DNA of 64,000 bases from Brevibacillus fluminis (lineage in GTDB: Bacteria; Bacillota; Bacilli; Brevibacillales; Brevibacillaceae). Below are positions 8,794-17,878 of this stretch, one piece after another. The position numbers and the translations under genes were made by a program. The notes beneath the pieces were generated by a model, which saw nothing but the letters and a program-made list of their open reading frames with translations, was not told the DNA's origin and did not search any database. The stretch covers positions 62,001-126,000 of the forward strand of contig NZ_RHHQ01000020.1 of NCBI RefSeq assembly GCF_003710825.1, in the 5' to 3' direction. Positions within the stretch are counted from its first letter, which is position 1. The number at the start of each line of letters is the position of its first letter.

Positions 8794-8905
8794 TACCGTT
8801 TGAGAAAAAGCCGCTGAGCAACATGCGGCTTCTTCCTAACGGGATTTTGCACCTTTATGTAAACGTTTAGGGAGAAGCCCCGGGATTCGTTCTTCCCAAA
8901 CGGTA
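8794..8905. terminator. Nested hairpin region between convergent genes (terminators)
   Basis: GCCGC/GCGGC pair at about 8811-8832. On the minus strand this stem is followed by TTTTTC, a good terminator for the anti-sigma transcript. The region also has an outer TACCGTTTG / CAAACGGTA pair (8794 and 8897) and an inner GGGAGAA / TTCTTCCC pair. The three stems could fold together. Confidence 0.5.
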
Positions 8906-8987
8906 AGCAGGGGGTGCTTGGTACTTTCATGATATGCAGGCTGCTGTCAGGTGGTTCCGGTCACTTTCTATGTCCATAAGCGAAATT

Positions 8988-10010
8988 CTACTGCTCGTTA
9001 TTATCGTCGTGTTTATCCTCTTTGTTGCGTCCTTTATTCTCCCCTTTCTTGTTATTCTTGTTCTTTCCCGGCTTGTCGTCCTGCAATATTTTTTCAAGTT
9101 CTTTCCAGCCTTGCGGGTCTTTGTCTTTATTGTACTTTTGCCGATTATTCTCAATCGACTTTTTGATCAGCTCATCGACCTTCCCCCAGTCGACCTCGCC
9201 ATTGCCATCTTCGCTTTTGTGTGTTTTGACATACTCCCGCAGATCATTCAGAAACTCTTTGTTTCGCTCCTGACGAGATTTGTCTGTTTCTTTCGTTTGT
9301 GACGGCTTTTCTTTTTTCTGCGTGGCAGGCGGACGAGACTGGCTTCCTTTGTTGTCCTGCTTTTTGCCTTGGTTATTCGTTACCGGTTTATCTGTCTTCT
9401 TTGATTGCTGCTGGTCGTTCTTTTTGTCCTGATCCTTCTCGGTTTTCTGCTCAGTCTTTTTGTCAGGGTTCTTCTTGTCGTCGGTCTTGTTTTCTTGCTG
9501 TTCCTCCGACTTCGGTGCGACGACGAAAGGCTGCTCGTTGCCTGGAATTCCCGCAGGGGCCGGCCCTTGATCGTTCTTCTTCCAAGCGCCAAAAGCGGAA
9601 AACATGCCTACCAGTAAACATGCCGCAACCGCGCCGATCGCTGATTTGCCGAGCCAGACGGGGAGCCGTTTTTTGGCCGATTGCTGCTGCTCTGCCTGGG
9701 GTGTGTCCAGCCGAAGCACGTCAGCCTTTGTTTGAATCCCGCGTTCGCCTTCTCGTGAGGAAATATCGTTTTGAAACGGGGAAACTGTCGTCTCTACCGC
9801 GATTCTCGGCAGGATCGCATCCACCAAACTGATCGGCGGTGTCACGCGCGGCAGGTTGTGCAATTCCGCGGATATCCGCTGTAAACGTTGTCGGAACAGC
9901 TGGAGCTCGCTGTCTACTCGGAGCTGTTCTTCCAGTGCGATGTGTTCTTCCTGTGTCAAATCGCCATCCAGTTGCCGTTGTATCAAATCCATCGCTTCTG
10001 TCCGATTCAT
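8988..10010 (-). CDS. Anti-sigma factor-like membrane protein
   Basis: 340 residues in three parts. The N-terminal cytoplasmic domain (about 1-50) has the layout of zinc-finger anti-sigma domains (LIQRQLDGDLTQEEHIALEE), but the Cys residues of the H-x3-C-x2-C motif are absent. A membrane helix follows (about 119-143), then about 190 residues outside the membrane, extremely rich in Lys, Asp, Gln and Asn. It overlaps the ECF sigma stop by 4 bases (ATGA), so translation is coupled and it should bind and hold that sigma factor. The charged outer domain may sense envelope or cell-wall state; this is inference. The low-complexity tail could also be a wall-binding stalk. Confidence 0.75.
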   Translation of the reverse strand: MNRTEAMDLIQRQLDGDLTQEEHIALEEQLRVDSELQLFRQRLQRISAELHNLPRVTPPISLVDAILPRIAVETTVSPFQNDISSREGERGIQTKADVLRLDTPQAEQQQSAKKRLPVWLGKSAIGAVAACLLVGMFSAFGAWKKNDQGPAPAGIPGNEQPFVVAPKSEEQQENKTDDKKNPDKKTEQKTEKDQDKKNDQQQSKKTDKPVTNNQGKKQDNKGSQSRPPATQKKEKPSQTKETDKSRQERNKEFLNDLREYVKTHKSEDGNGEVDWGKVDELIKKSIENNRQKYNKDKDPQGWKELEKILQDDKPGKNKNNKKGENKGRNKEDKHDDNNEQ

Positions 10011-10555
10011 CGTTTACTCACTCCCCCCTGGTACTCCAATAGCTTTTCTTGCAGTTGCTGCCTCGCGCGGAACAAATAGGACTTTACCGTATTGAGCGGC
10101 AAATCGAGCGCTTCGGCAATTTCCTGATAGGCAAAATCCTGCAAATAGCGCAGCACAACCACGATGCGATATTGATCGGGCAATTGTCCGATCGCTCTCT
10201 GAATATCCTCTGACATATCTTGCAAAAGAACCGCCTCTTCCACCGTCTGTGTGTCTGGAATCACCAACTCATGCTCCTCGATGGAAATCGCTTCTTTTTT
10301 TGCCCGATATTCATCGATGCAGACATTGCTCACGATTCTTTGTACCCAGGTAGAGAATTTGGCTTTTTCCTGAAAGGTATGGATTTTGCGATAGATGCGA
10401 ATCAGGGCTTCCTGTGCTGCATCTAGCGCGTCATGTTCGTTACCAAGTATATAATAAGCGCTTCGGTAGACTGAATTTTCAATCTGGCGCAAAAGATCGA
10501 CCAAAGCTGTCTGGTCTCCGGCTTGCGCACGTTTTATCAGCTCTGCTTCAACCAT
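10007..10555 (-). CDS. RNA polymerase ECF sigma factor (SigW/SigX type)
   Basis: 182 residues. Region 2 contains DAAQEALIRIYRKIHTF and FSTWVQRIVSNVCIDEYR; region 4 contains LPDQYRIVVVLRYLQDFAYQEIAEAL and TVKSYLFRARQ-like helices. It redirects RNA polymerase to a stress or envelope regulon. ATG 10555 is preferred over the in-frame 10591 because GAGGGGAGG lies just before it. It lies 56 bases after comEC and overlaps the anti-sigma gene. Which of the Bacillus ECF groups it belongs to cannot be settled by eye. Confidence 0.9.
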   Translation of the reverse strand: MVEAELIKRAQAGDQTALVDLLRQIENSVYRSAYYILGNEHDALDAAQEALIRIYRKIHTFQEKAKFSTWVQRIVSNVCIDEYRAKKEAISIEEHELVIPDTQTVEEAVLLQDMSEDIQRAIGQLPDQYRIVVVLRYLQDFAYQEIAEALDLPLNTVKSYLFRARQQLQEKLLEYQGGVSKR

Positions 10556-10611
10556 CGTGTCCTCCCCTCTATCGACGCAGGCATGAACCAAAAGGTTGCA
10601 TCTCGCTTAAA

Positions 10612-13017
10612 TTATTTTTGCATGTCGGGTGAATGCTGCTGAACGTCCCAAACAAGTCCCGTTTGATCAATCCGTAAGGTAACTGCGCCGCTTTGATCGG
10701 TGCGGATCGTATGTATTCCCCGCGCCTTCAGTCGTGCCAGGATCTCAGGTGCAGGATGTCCGTACCGGTTCTTCTGGCCGACGGAAATGATCGCCAAAGT
10801 TGGGCGCGTTCGGTCGAGTAACAGTTCAGATGTCCCCGTCTTGCTGCCATGATGGCCGACTTTCAATACGTCGATCGGCGAAAGCAGTCCTTCCTTCGCC
10901 AAACGCTGCTCGACTTCTTCACCCATATCGCCTGTAAATAAAATACGTTTGCCGTATGCTTCCAACAATAGGACAATCGATGCATCATTATTTTCAACCG
11001 ATCGGTCAAAACCGGGACTAAGCCACGTCCAGCGTACATGTGGGCCGTCCTGCCAGCTTTGTCCAGTCTGTCCTGTCACGATCGGGATTTTTTTTCGCCT
11101 TAATTCAGTATGCAACTGCAGCTCCGTGTGACCGGGCTCTTTCCCGTTCACCAGCGCTGCCGCGGTTTCCATATGTGGCAAAACACCGCCGAAACCGCCA
11201 ATATGGTCATAGTCCCCATGGGTCATCACCAGTCGGTCGATCCGTTCGATTCCGCGCGAACGCAGAAACGGCAGCACCGTATCTTTACCCACTTCAAAAG
11301 GATCGCGCCGCATCTTCCATTGTTCTTTGGCAAAAGCCGGTGTCCCGCCGCTGTCGATCACATAGACGAGGCGGTTGCCGATTTCGACGACAGCCGAGTC
11401 ACCCTGGCCGACATCAAGAAACGTGATTCGCACCTCTCCAGCGTCCGCAAACGGATTTTTGGCTAAGGCAATGAGCAGCAGCAGAATGGCGCAATACCCA
11501 ATCTTATCACGATTTCGATGGTAGCCACGCTGCCAAAATATGGGGACCGCGACCAAAAGCACCCCGTAGCCTAACATCCACCACCATGCCGGATGCCGCC
11601 AATGGGTAAATGGAACATGCCATTCCCCAATGATAGCGAGCAGTCCATGAAGCCAGCTAAGCAAATACTCAATGGCAACCGCAGGCAAAACCAGCAAAGC
11701 CGGATGAAGGTAGCTGAGCAAGATCACCACATAGCCGATCGGTAGTACGAAAAGGGAAAGGATAGGAACAAGGAGGAGATTTACCAGCCAGGATAGCGGC
11801 GATGAGAGATGAAACCAGTAGATAATCACAGGAAATGAAACCAGCTGGGCTGCAGTCGTGACGGCCAGTGCGGAACGAATCCACTCTTTGCGCGGAAACG
11901 GAACGCTCATGAACAGCGGCACGTAGACCAAGAGCCCCCATGTAACCAAAAAGGAAAGCTGAAAACCGAGCTGCCACATCTGATACGGGGATACGATTAG
12001 CATGCCCAAAAGGGCGGCGCCGAGCAGCTCAAGACCGCTCCACCGCTTGTCGAGCAATCGTCCCCACAAATACAGGGCACCCATCACCCCAGCTCGAATG
12101 GCTGACGGGCTGGCTCCGACCAGCATGACATAGCCACCGATCAGAATCGAGGTCAAAAGAAACGCGTGCTTTTCCTGCAGCCGACACATTTTTAGCGCCT
12201 GCATACAGAACATGCTGACAAGCGTAACATGTAGTCCAGATATCGCCAGAACATGAATCAGCCCCATGTCGCGATAAAGCTCGACAAGCGACGGATCGGG
12301 CGCTTCCTGTACACCGAACAAGAGCGACTGCAGATAGCCTGCTGCAATCGGATCGGAAAAACATTGTGCGACCCGCTTTGCAGCTTGCTCCTGCCATTCC
12401 TGGAACAACCGCTGAACCGTCGCCTCCTGCCGATAGGCTACTATGTCGGCAAAGGTACCCGAGCCGATCACCGTCACTCCTTGGGTAGAAAGGTATGCTG
12501 CATAATCAAACGCATGCGGATTTCGCGCATGCTGTGGCATCGCAAAGTCGAGAGACAATCCGAGCTGATCCGTTTGCCGATAGTGTTCGACGAGCTGAAT
12601 CTGGCCCTCCTCTGTCAGACGGACCCGTACGGCAATTCGTTCCGGCCGTGCAGGCTGTTCAAGCGTTGCTTCTGTCTTGCCCACACGTTCGGCCAACAGG
12701 TAAAACTGAAGGATGTCACCATCCCGCTTCACTTGTGAGTCGATGCTTCCCCACACATAGAGCCGCTCCTCGCGCTCTGCTGCCGCTTGCAGGAAAGAGC
12801 GGTGGACAAAATCATAGTAGGCATAATAGGACGAGGCAATCAGTCCTATCATCAACAAACATACTATCTTTTTAGCGTACTGTTTTGGAACAAACAGGCA
12901 AAGTGTCAATAGGACTAGATAGAGCGAAATGACTAACTTGAATGCAAGCGACGCGGAAAGCACATATCCCGCTGCAACAGTCAAACCGCATGAAAACCAC
13001 ACATTTTTTTGCCCCAT
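10612..13017 (-). CDS. comEC: DNA internalization channel ComEC
   Basis: 801 residues, the usual size. The N-terminus has hydrophobic helices and an OB-like DUF4131 region (to about 230). The central competence domain (GLIHVLAISGLHVTLVSM, about 245-500) forms the membrane channel for single-stranded DNA. The C-terminal metallo-beta-lactamase-like domain (about 535-790) has the metal motif THGDYDHIGG and VGHHGSKTGTS, compatible with nuclease activity on the non-transported strand. It is transcribed away from comEB, unlike the comEABC operon of Bacillus subtilis, and upstream of the ECF sigma gene. Confidence 0.95.
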   Translation of the reverse strand: MGQKNVWFSCGLTVAAGYVLSASLAFKLVISLYLVLLTLCLFVPKQYAKKIVCLLMIGLIASSYYAYYDFVHRSFLQAAAEREERLYVWGSIDSQVKRDGDILQFYLLAERVGKTEATLEQPARPERIAVRVRLTEEGQIQLVEHYRQTDQLGLSLDFAMPQHARNPHAFDYAAYLSTQGVTVIGSGTFADIVAYRQEATVQRLFQEWQEQAAKRVAQCFSDPIAAGYLQSLLFGVQEAPDPSLVELYRDMGLIHVLAISGLHVTLVSMFCMQALKMCRLQEKHAFLLTSILIGGYVMLVGASPSAIRAGVMGALYLWGRLLDKRWSGLELLGAALLGMLIVSPYQMWQLGFQLSFLVTWGLLVYVPLFMSVPFPRKEWIRSALAVTTAAQLVSFPVIIYWFHLSSPLSWLVNLLLVPILSLFVLPIGYVVILLSYLHPALLVLPAVAIEYLLSWLHGLLAIIGEWHVPFTHWRHPAWWWMLGYGVLLVAVPIFWQRGYHRNRDKIGYCAILLLLIALAKNPFADAGEVRITFLDVGQGDSAVVEIGNRLVYVIDSGGTPAFAKEQWKMRRDPFEVGKDTVLPFLRSRGIERIDRLVMTHGDYDHIGGFGGVLPHMETAAALVNGKEPGHTELQLHTELRRKKIPIVTGQTGQSWQDGPHVRWTWLSPGFDRSVENNDASIVLLLEAYGKRILFTGDMGEEVEQRLAKEGLLSPIDVLKVGHHGSKTGTSELLLDRTRPTLAIISVGQKNRYGHPAPEILARLKARGIHTIRTDQSGAVTLRIDQTGLVWDVQQHSPDMQK

Positions 13018-13348
13018 TTGCCCTTTTCGTCCCCTCTCGTTTCTCGTCTAACATCAATTAGCGTAGGGGATCTGATCGGGACAAAAAAAGCGCAGCCATA
13101 GGGCTCAAGCCATAGATGTGCAAGGTCGATAGCCCAACGGTTCGCCACAGTCAAAAGTAAGCGCATACATGGTATTTTGCTAGTTTTTGATGTTGTTTCT
13201 TCTGCGAAAAATGGCTTTTTCGGGCGTTTCATTGGTTGTTTGGCAGTGGGGAGCGTGTTATCATGAAAAGGGCTTCTCTGATGAGTGCTTCTGTAGACAG
13301 CAGGTTCTCCCAACAAACGTAAACCGAGGCGCAAGGGTGTGGAAAATC
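13018..13348. other. Divergent comEC/comEB intergenic region
   Basis: 331 bases without a convincing gene. It holds the start regions of both comEC and comEB. AGCCATAG occurs twice (13094 and 13108). Read on the minus strand, GGGCT...AGCCC followed by GGCTGCGC and seven T looks like a weak attenuator or terminator about 70 bases before comEC. No ComK box or known riboswitch was recognised. Confidence 0.3.
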
Positions 13349-13753
13349 GTGAGAAAATCGTGGGAACAATACTATATTGATTTGGCTGATGATGTTGCAA
13401 CGCGCGCGACCTGCAACCGTTTGCGAGTCGGCTGTGTTATCGTAAAAGACAACCGGATCGTCGCCACTGGTTACAATGGTTCGATCCATGGACATCCGCA
13501 CTGCACAGAGGTCGGTTGCCTATTGAAAGACGGGCGCTGTATCCGCACGCTGCATGCCGAGGAAAATGCGATCCTGCATGCGCGCCGCGATGATTTGGTA
13601 GGAGCCACGGCCTATGTCACGCATGAACCTTGCGAAAATTGTACGAAGCGCTTAAACCAGGCCGGCGTTGTGCGCGTCGTGTTTCGCCACGCTTACAAAA
13701 GTGAGTTTAACCACCACTTTATCGAGCCGATGGAATGGATTCAATTTAAATAG
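13349..13753 (+). CDS. comEB: ComEB, dCMP/deoxycytidylate deaminase family
   Basis: 134 residues. The zinc-dependent cytidine deaminase motifs are LHAEENAIL (His ligand plus catalytic Glu) and EPCENCTK (two Cys ligands). The family converts dCMP to dUMP; in Bacillus the gene sits in the competence operon but is not needed for DNA uptake. I chose GTG 13349 (AAGGGTG about 10 bases upstream) because the product then begins MRKSWEQYY, close to the MERISWNQYF start of Bacillus ComEB. Longer in-frame starts add an unlikely 54 residues. Confidence 0.9.
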   Translation: MRKSWEQYYIDLADDVATRATCNRLRVGCVIVKDNRIVATGYNGSIHGHPHCTEVGCLLKDGRCIRTLHAEENAILHARRDDLVGATAYVTHEPCENCTKRLNQAGVVRVVFRHAYKSEFNHHFIEPMEWIQFK

Positions 13754-13883
13754 CGTTACATAACGTCCGTCATGCAACTCGCGGGCGTTTCTCATTTCCG
13801 GCACGTTTGTTCAATCCGTTTGCACCTGATTTGCTCGCATGATAGATTTAACAGTAGATTCATTTGAGAGGAAGAGTCTTTTT

Positions 13884-15812
13884 ATGTGTGGTATCGTATC
13901 GCTTTACAACAAACGTCAGCAACCAGCGCAATTGGAAACGATCACAGCCATGTCCAAGGTGATCTTGCACCGCGGCCCGGATGACGATGGCTTCCATGTG
14001 GAAGAAAACATCGCTCTGGGTTTCCGTCGTTTGAGCATCATCGACGTCGCTGGCGGCCATCAACCGCTGTTCAATGAAAATCGTGACATGTGGATTGTCG
14101 GAAACGGCGAGGTTTATAATTACAAGGAGCTGCAGGAGTGGTTGAAAGACCGCGGCCATCAATTCCATACAGACTCTGACATCGAAACGATTTTGCATTT
14201 GTACGAAGAAGTCGGCGTTGACGCGCCGAAGCACTTGCGTGGGATGTTCGGCTTTACAATTTGGGATTCACGACGGAAAATCTTGTTCGGCGCCAGAGAC
14301 CATTTTGGCATCAAACCGCTTTATTATACGCAAACGAACGATTCCATCGGGGTCGCGAGCGAAATTAAAAGCTTGCTTGAAATGCCAGGGGTAAAACGGG
14401 AAGTCAACAAGACCGGTTTTTATCATTACTTGACGTTCCAATACGTGCCAGACCCTGAAACGATGTACGAAGGCATTTACCGTATTCCTCCTGCCCACTC
14501 CTTCATCGTGGAAAACGACCAAATTAAGCTGACTCGTTACTGGGACGTGCAGTTTGCCCCTGATGAGAGCAAGCCGTTCTCCTATTTCGTGGAAGGAACG
14601 CGCGCAGCGATGCTGGAATCCGTCGATAAGCACCGTGTCAGCGAAGTCAAGCGCGGAGCCTTTCTTTCGAGCGGCGTCGATTCAAGCAGTATCGTCGGCA
14701 TGCTGCGCACTTTCGAACCGGTCAAGACGTTTTCTGTTGGTTCCGACATTCCGGGCTACAGCGAATTGGAATATGCCCGTCGGACAGCCCAATATTTAGG
14801 TACAGAGCACTATGAGACGGTCATTTCCGCAGAGCAGTACATGGATGAGCTGCCTCGTTTGATTTGGCATCAAGACGAACCGGTTGCCGATCCATCGGCG
14901 ATTTTGCTCTACTTCGTAGCACAGCTTGCCAGTGAGCATGTCACGGTCGTCTTGTCCGGCGAGGGCGCGGATGAGTTTTTCGGCGGTTACAACATTTATC
15001 GCGAGCCACAGTCGCTTCGCATGTTTTCGGGCATGCCGGACTGGATGCGCGGTTCTATTCGCTCGCTTGCAACCAAGCTGCCTGACACCGTGAAAGGGAA
15101 GAACTTCCTGATTCGCGGTTCCAAAACCGTGGAAGAGCGCTTTTTTGGGAACGCCTTGATTTTTAGCGAAGAGATGAAGGCACATGTCGTAACCGAAAAT
15201 CTCAAGCTGCTGGCCGATTACCATACACCATGGGAAATCACCCAAGCCGTCTACAAAAATGCGCAAGGGTATGACGATGTAACTAAGATGCAGTATCTCG
15301 ACATTCATACATGGCTGCGCGGGAATATCTTGATGAAGGCAGATAAGATGACGATGGCCAACTCGCTTGAGCTGCGCGTTCCGTTCATCGATCCGAAAGT
15401 ATTTGAATTCGCTGCGACGATCCCGACTAAATACAAAATCGCCAATGGTACGACCAAGCACGTGCTGCGCGAGGCCATGAAAGACTTCCTGCCACCGGAA
15501 ATCAAGACGAGACCGAAGCTGGGCTTCCCTGTTCCGACGCGCTACTGGCTGAAAAACCAATTTTACAAATGGGCCAAGGAGCTTATTTTCGAATCCAAGG
15601 TCGACCATTTGATCAACAAGGCGTATGTTCTGTACATGCTCGATGAGCACCGTGAAGGGCATGGCGATTACAGCCGCAAGATCTGGACGATTTTGGTCTT
15701 CATGCTCTGGCACCAGATTTTTATTGAGCAAAAGCATTCGTTTGAACCATATGTCAGCCCTGCTGTCGAGATGCGCCGCAAAAACAGCAGTTCGATCGAG
15801 CAGATCGGCTAA
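13884..15812 (+). CDS. asnB: Asparagine synthase, glutamine-hydrolysing
   Basis: 642 residues. It makes asparagine from aspartate, ATP and glutamine. Cys2 of MCGIVSLYNK is the N-terminal nucleophile of the class II glutaminase domain (about 2-215), with RGPDDDG and NGEVYNYKEL. The synthetase domain carries the PP-loop SSGVDSSS and the SGEGADEFFGGY segment. ATG 13884 is fixed by the need for Cys2 and by GAGGAAGAG upstream; the in-frame 13839 would bury the nucleophile. It sits between comEB and comEA, an unusual place. The length and type resemble Bacillus AsnO/AsnB. Confidence 0.93.
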   Translation: MCGIVSLYNKRQQPAQLETITAMSKVILHRGPDDDGFHVEENIALGFRRLSIIDVAGGHQPLFNENRDMWIVGNGEVYNYKELQEWLKDRGHQFHTDSDIETILHLYEEVGVDAPKHLRGMFGFTIWDSRRKILFGARDHFGIKPLYYTQTNDSIGVASEIKSLLEMPGVKREVNKTGFYHYLTFQYVPDPETMYEGIYRIPPAHSFIVENDQIKLTRYWDVQFAPDESKPFSYFVEGTRAAMLESVDKHRVSEVKRGAFLSSGVDSSSIVGMLRTFEPVKTFSVGSDIPGYSELEYARRTAQYLGTEHYETVISAEQYMDELPRLIWHQDEPVADPSAILLYFVAQLASEHVTVVLSGEGADEFFGGYNIYREPQSLRMFSGMPDWMRGSIRSLATKLPDTVKGKNFLIRGSKTVEERFFGNALIFSEEMKAHVVTENLKLLADYHTPWEITQAVYKNAQGYDDVTKMQYLDIHTWLRGNILMKADKMTMANSLELRVPFIDPKVFEFAATIPTKYKIANGTTKHVLREAMKDFLPPEIKTRPKLGFPVPTRYWLKNQFYKWAKELIFESKVDHLINKAYVLYMLDEHREGHGDYSRKIWTILVFMLWHQIFIEQKHSFEPYVSPAVEMRRKNSSSIEQIG

Positions 15813-15823
15813 ACCTGATGATT

Positions 15824-15911
15824 GTTAGAAAACCTGGCTCCGCCAAGCCTTTGGCGGAGCCAGGTTGCACTTATACTGGATAAGAATTTTATAAATTCTT
15901 ATCTGTACAAA
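15824..15911 (+). repeat. Dispersed hairpin repeat, copy A
   Basis: Begins GTTAGAAAACCTGGCTCCGCC; the arms CTGGCTCCGCCAA / TTGGCGGAGCCAG are fully paired. A constant tail TGCACTTATACTGGATAAGAAT then runs into a second small hairpin (AAGAATTTTATAAATTCTT) and CTGTACAAA. Nearly the same 88-90 bases recur at 28929-29017, with partial copies at 22660 and 49510. Lies just after asnB. Confidence 0.8.
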
Positions 15912-15913
15912 GC

Positions 15914-15953
15914 AAAACCTTTCCTCCCTTATTGGGGATGGAAAGGTTTTTTT
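15914..15953 (+). terminator. Terminator after asnB
   Basis: AAACCTTTCC and GGAAAGGTTT pair and are followed by a T run. It lies immediately after repeat copy A. Confidence 0.8.
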
Positions 15954-16018
15954 GCGTCCTCCTCTGTCTTTTCGTAGGATGAATCTATCAAGCTGCGAAA
16001 TGAGAAAGGAGCATACCT

Positions 16019-16864
16019 ATGCTGATGGAGCTTTGGGACCGACATCGCCGCGTATGGATCATTTTACTCGCCCTTTTGTTCCTCTCTCTCAGTTTTTATT
16101 TCTACTATACTTCTGGCGATGAAGGGCAAGGTCTCCCTTTGCGCCCGCCGGTATATTCAACGGAAATGGACCAGCCGACGAATGTGACAGGGCCAGATTC
16201 TGTCGTCGCCTCGTCACGTAAGGCCGACCCTGTCCAGACCTCCCTTACTTCGGGTTCAGGGCAGCAGCAGCCATCTGTGGCTGAAGCCGTGTTCACTTCC
16301 CTCTCGCCTGCTGAATCATCTCGCACCGATGCAAAGGTAAAAACCATGTACGTTGATGTAAAAGGTCAAGTAAAGCAGCCCGGCATCTATCCGTTTACTG
16401 ACAATGAACGAATCGCTGACGCCATCGAGAAGGCAGGTGGATTTCTGCCGTCTGCCGATCCATTGCAGGTAAACTTGGCCCAGCACCTGGCAGACGGTAT
16501 GTACATTATTGTCCCCGCTAAGGGGGGCCAAGCCGTTGCCGCTTCTCCGCTTCCTCTGATTGCGACGACAGGAGGGGGAACAACAGGAAGCACAGGCGGC
16601 GTGGGTGGCAGCAGCGGCAATAGCAGTACGTCAGCCGGAGTCGAGTCGTCTGGTACCTCCTCCCGCGCAACAACTGTCAACCTGAATACCGCAACTGCTG
16701 ATCAGCTGGCAACCCTGCCCGGCATCGGAATAACGCGGGCCGAGGCAATCCTCGCCTATCGCGAGCAGCATGGAAAATTTACAAAAATTGAACAGCTAAA
16801 AAATATTTCCGGAATCGGCGACAAAATGTTCGAGAAGCTGAAAGGAAAGATCAGCGTGGACTAA
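16019..16864 (+). CDS. comEA: Competence DNA receptor ComEA
   Basis: 281 residues. ComEA binds double-stranded DNA outside the membrane and delivers it to ComEC. An N-terminal membrane anchor (about 12-32) is followed by a Ser/Pro/Thr-rich spacer, a SLBB domain (about 108-165, YVDVKGQVKQPGIY), a Gly/Ser-rich hinge (about 180-218) and the helix-hairpin-helix DNA-binding domain (VNLNTATADQLATLPGIG, about 220-281). The hinge is longer than in Bacillus ComEA. ATG 16019 has GAAAGGAG upstream. It is separated from comEB by asnB and a terminator, and followed at 72 bases by comER. Confidence 0.93.
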   Translation: MLMELWDRHRRVWIILLALLFLSLSFYFYYTSGDEGQGLPLRPPVYSTEMDQPTNVTGPDSVVASSRKADPVQTSLTSGSGQQQPSVAEAVFTSLSPAESSRTDAKVKTMYVDVKGQVKQPGIYPFTDNERIADAIEKAGGFLPSADPLQVNLAQHLADGMYIIVPAKGGQAVAASPLPLIATTGGGTTGSTGGVGGSSGNSSTSAGVESSGTSSRATTVNLNTATADQLATLPGIGITRAEAILAYREQHGKFTKIEQLKNISGIGDKMFEKLKGKISVD

Positions 16865-16936
16865 TCTTGCAGATGGCATGATTCTCTTTTCTTCCACATA
16901 CAGTGAAAAGAGAATACCTGTATGGGAGGCGTTTGC

Positions 16937-17761
16937 ATGCAAGTCGGTTTCATCGGCACAGGCAGTATGGGCAGCATTTTACTCGAAGCGTTCATTCACT
17001 CTGGTGCTCTTTCACCAAGCCAAATCATCGCCTACAACCGTACGCGCGCAAAGGTGGAATCGTTGGCAGAACGACATGCTGGCCTCCTGATCGCCCCGGC
17101 AAATGCAGATGTGGCACGCGCGGCCAAGCTAGTCATGCTATGCGTCAAGCCACTCGATTATCAGGAAGCAATCGGACAGTTCGTAAATGAGCTGACGCCC
17201 GAGCACATCTTGGTTACAATAACCAGTCCGGTAAAACTGGAGCAGCTGGAGTCGCTTGTTCCCTGCCCTGTGATCCGTGTGATACCCAGTATCACGAATG
17301 CTGCGTTATCGGGAACGACTTTGCTGGAATTCGGCCACGGGGTTACCGAACAGTTGCGCAGTCAAATCCTGACCCTTTTCTCTCAGATCAGCCGGCCGGT
17401 GGAGGTTGAGGAAACCTTTTTGCGCGTTGCCGCCGATCTGTCGAGCTGCGGTCCCGCCTTTGTCAGCTATCTTCTCCAACAGATGATCGATGCTGCAACG
17501 AAAGAGACTGGAATTTCCGAGCAAGCTGCGACATATTTGACGACACAGATGATCATCGGCTTTGCCGAATTAGTCAAAAAAGACCTCTTTTCACTTCAAA
17601 CTCTGGAACAGCGCGTCTGCGTTCCCGGCGGCATTACGGGCGAGGGGCTGATCCCGCTGAAGCAATCGATTCCCGGCGTCTTCAATCAAGTTTTTATGCG
17701 CACACAGCAAAAATTCGCGCAAGATTGTCACGAAGTTTCCCTTCATCTCGCTCCGAAATAA
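16937..17761 (+). CDS. comER: ComER, pyrroline-5-carboxylate reductase-like protein
   Basis: 274 residues. An N-terminal Rossmann fold (VGFIGTGSMGSIL) and the P5C-reductase C-terminal segment (ADLSSCGPAFVSYLLQQM, PGGITGEGL) place it in the ProC family. Its place next to comEA identifies the ComER branch, whose role in Bacillus is unclear (linked to biofilm and sporulation timing rather than proline synthesis). ATG 16937 follows GGGAGG; five more codons upstream in frame lack a ribosome binding site. In Bacillus subtilis comER is divergent from comEA; here both point the same way. Confidence 0.88.
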   Translation: MQVGFIGTGSMGSILLEAFIHSGALSPSQIIAYNRTRAKVESLAERHAGLLIAPANADVARAAKLVMLCVKPLDYQEAIGQFVNELTPEHILVTITSPVKLEQLESLVPCPVIRVIPSITNAALSGTTLLEFGHGVTEQLRSQILTLFSQISRPVEVEETFLRVAADLSSCGPAFVSYLLQQMIDAATKETGISEQAATYLTTQMIIGFAELVKKDLFSLQTLEQRVCVPGGITGEGLIPLKQSIPGVFNQVFMRTQQKFAQDCHEVSLHLAPK

Positions 17762-17788
17762 CAGAGTTCGGGTCGGTTGCTTTTTCAA

Positions 17789-17834
17789 CGAAAAAACCAG
17801 CAAAAAACACGATTCGTGTTTCTGCTGGTTTTTC
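17789..17834. terminator. Bidirectional terminator between comER and the aadK-like gene
   Basis: AAAAACCAGCA and TGCTGGTTTTT pair, with an inner AAACACGA / TCGTGTTT pair continuing the stem. T runs are present in both directions. Confidence 0.8.
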
Positions 17835-17878
17835 TTCGTTTCGTTCAAAGCATGCTAAGATTATCTCGTAATCAGTAC

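Noticed and set aside
13187..13348. N-terminal extension of comEB
   Set aside because: Absent from the family; a GTG with a suitable ribosome binding site and the expected MRKSWEQYY start lies at 13349.
14796..15737. 313-codon minus-strand open frame inside asnB
   Set aside because: Shadow of a well-conserved asparagine synthase; composition is that of a reversed coding strand.
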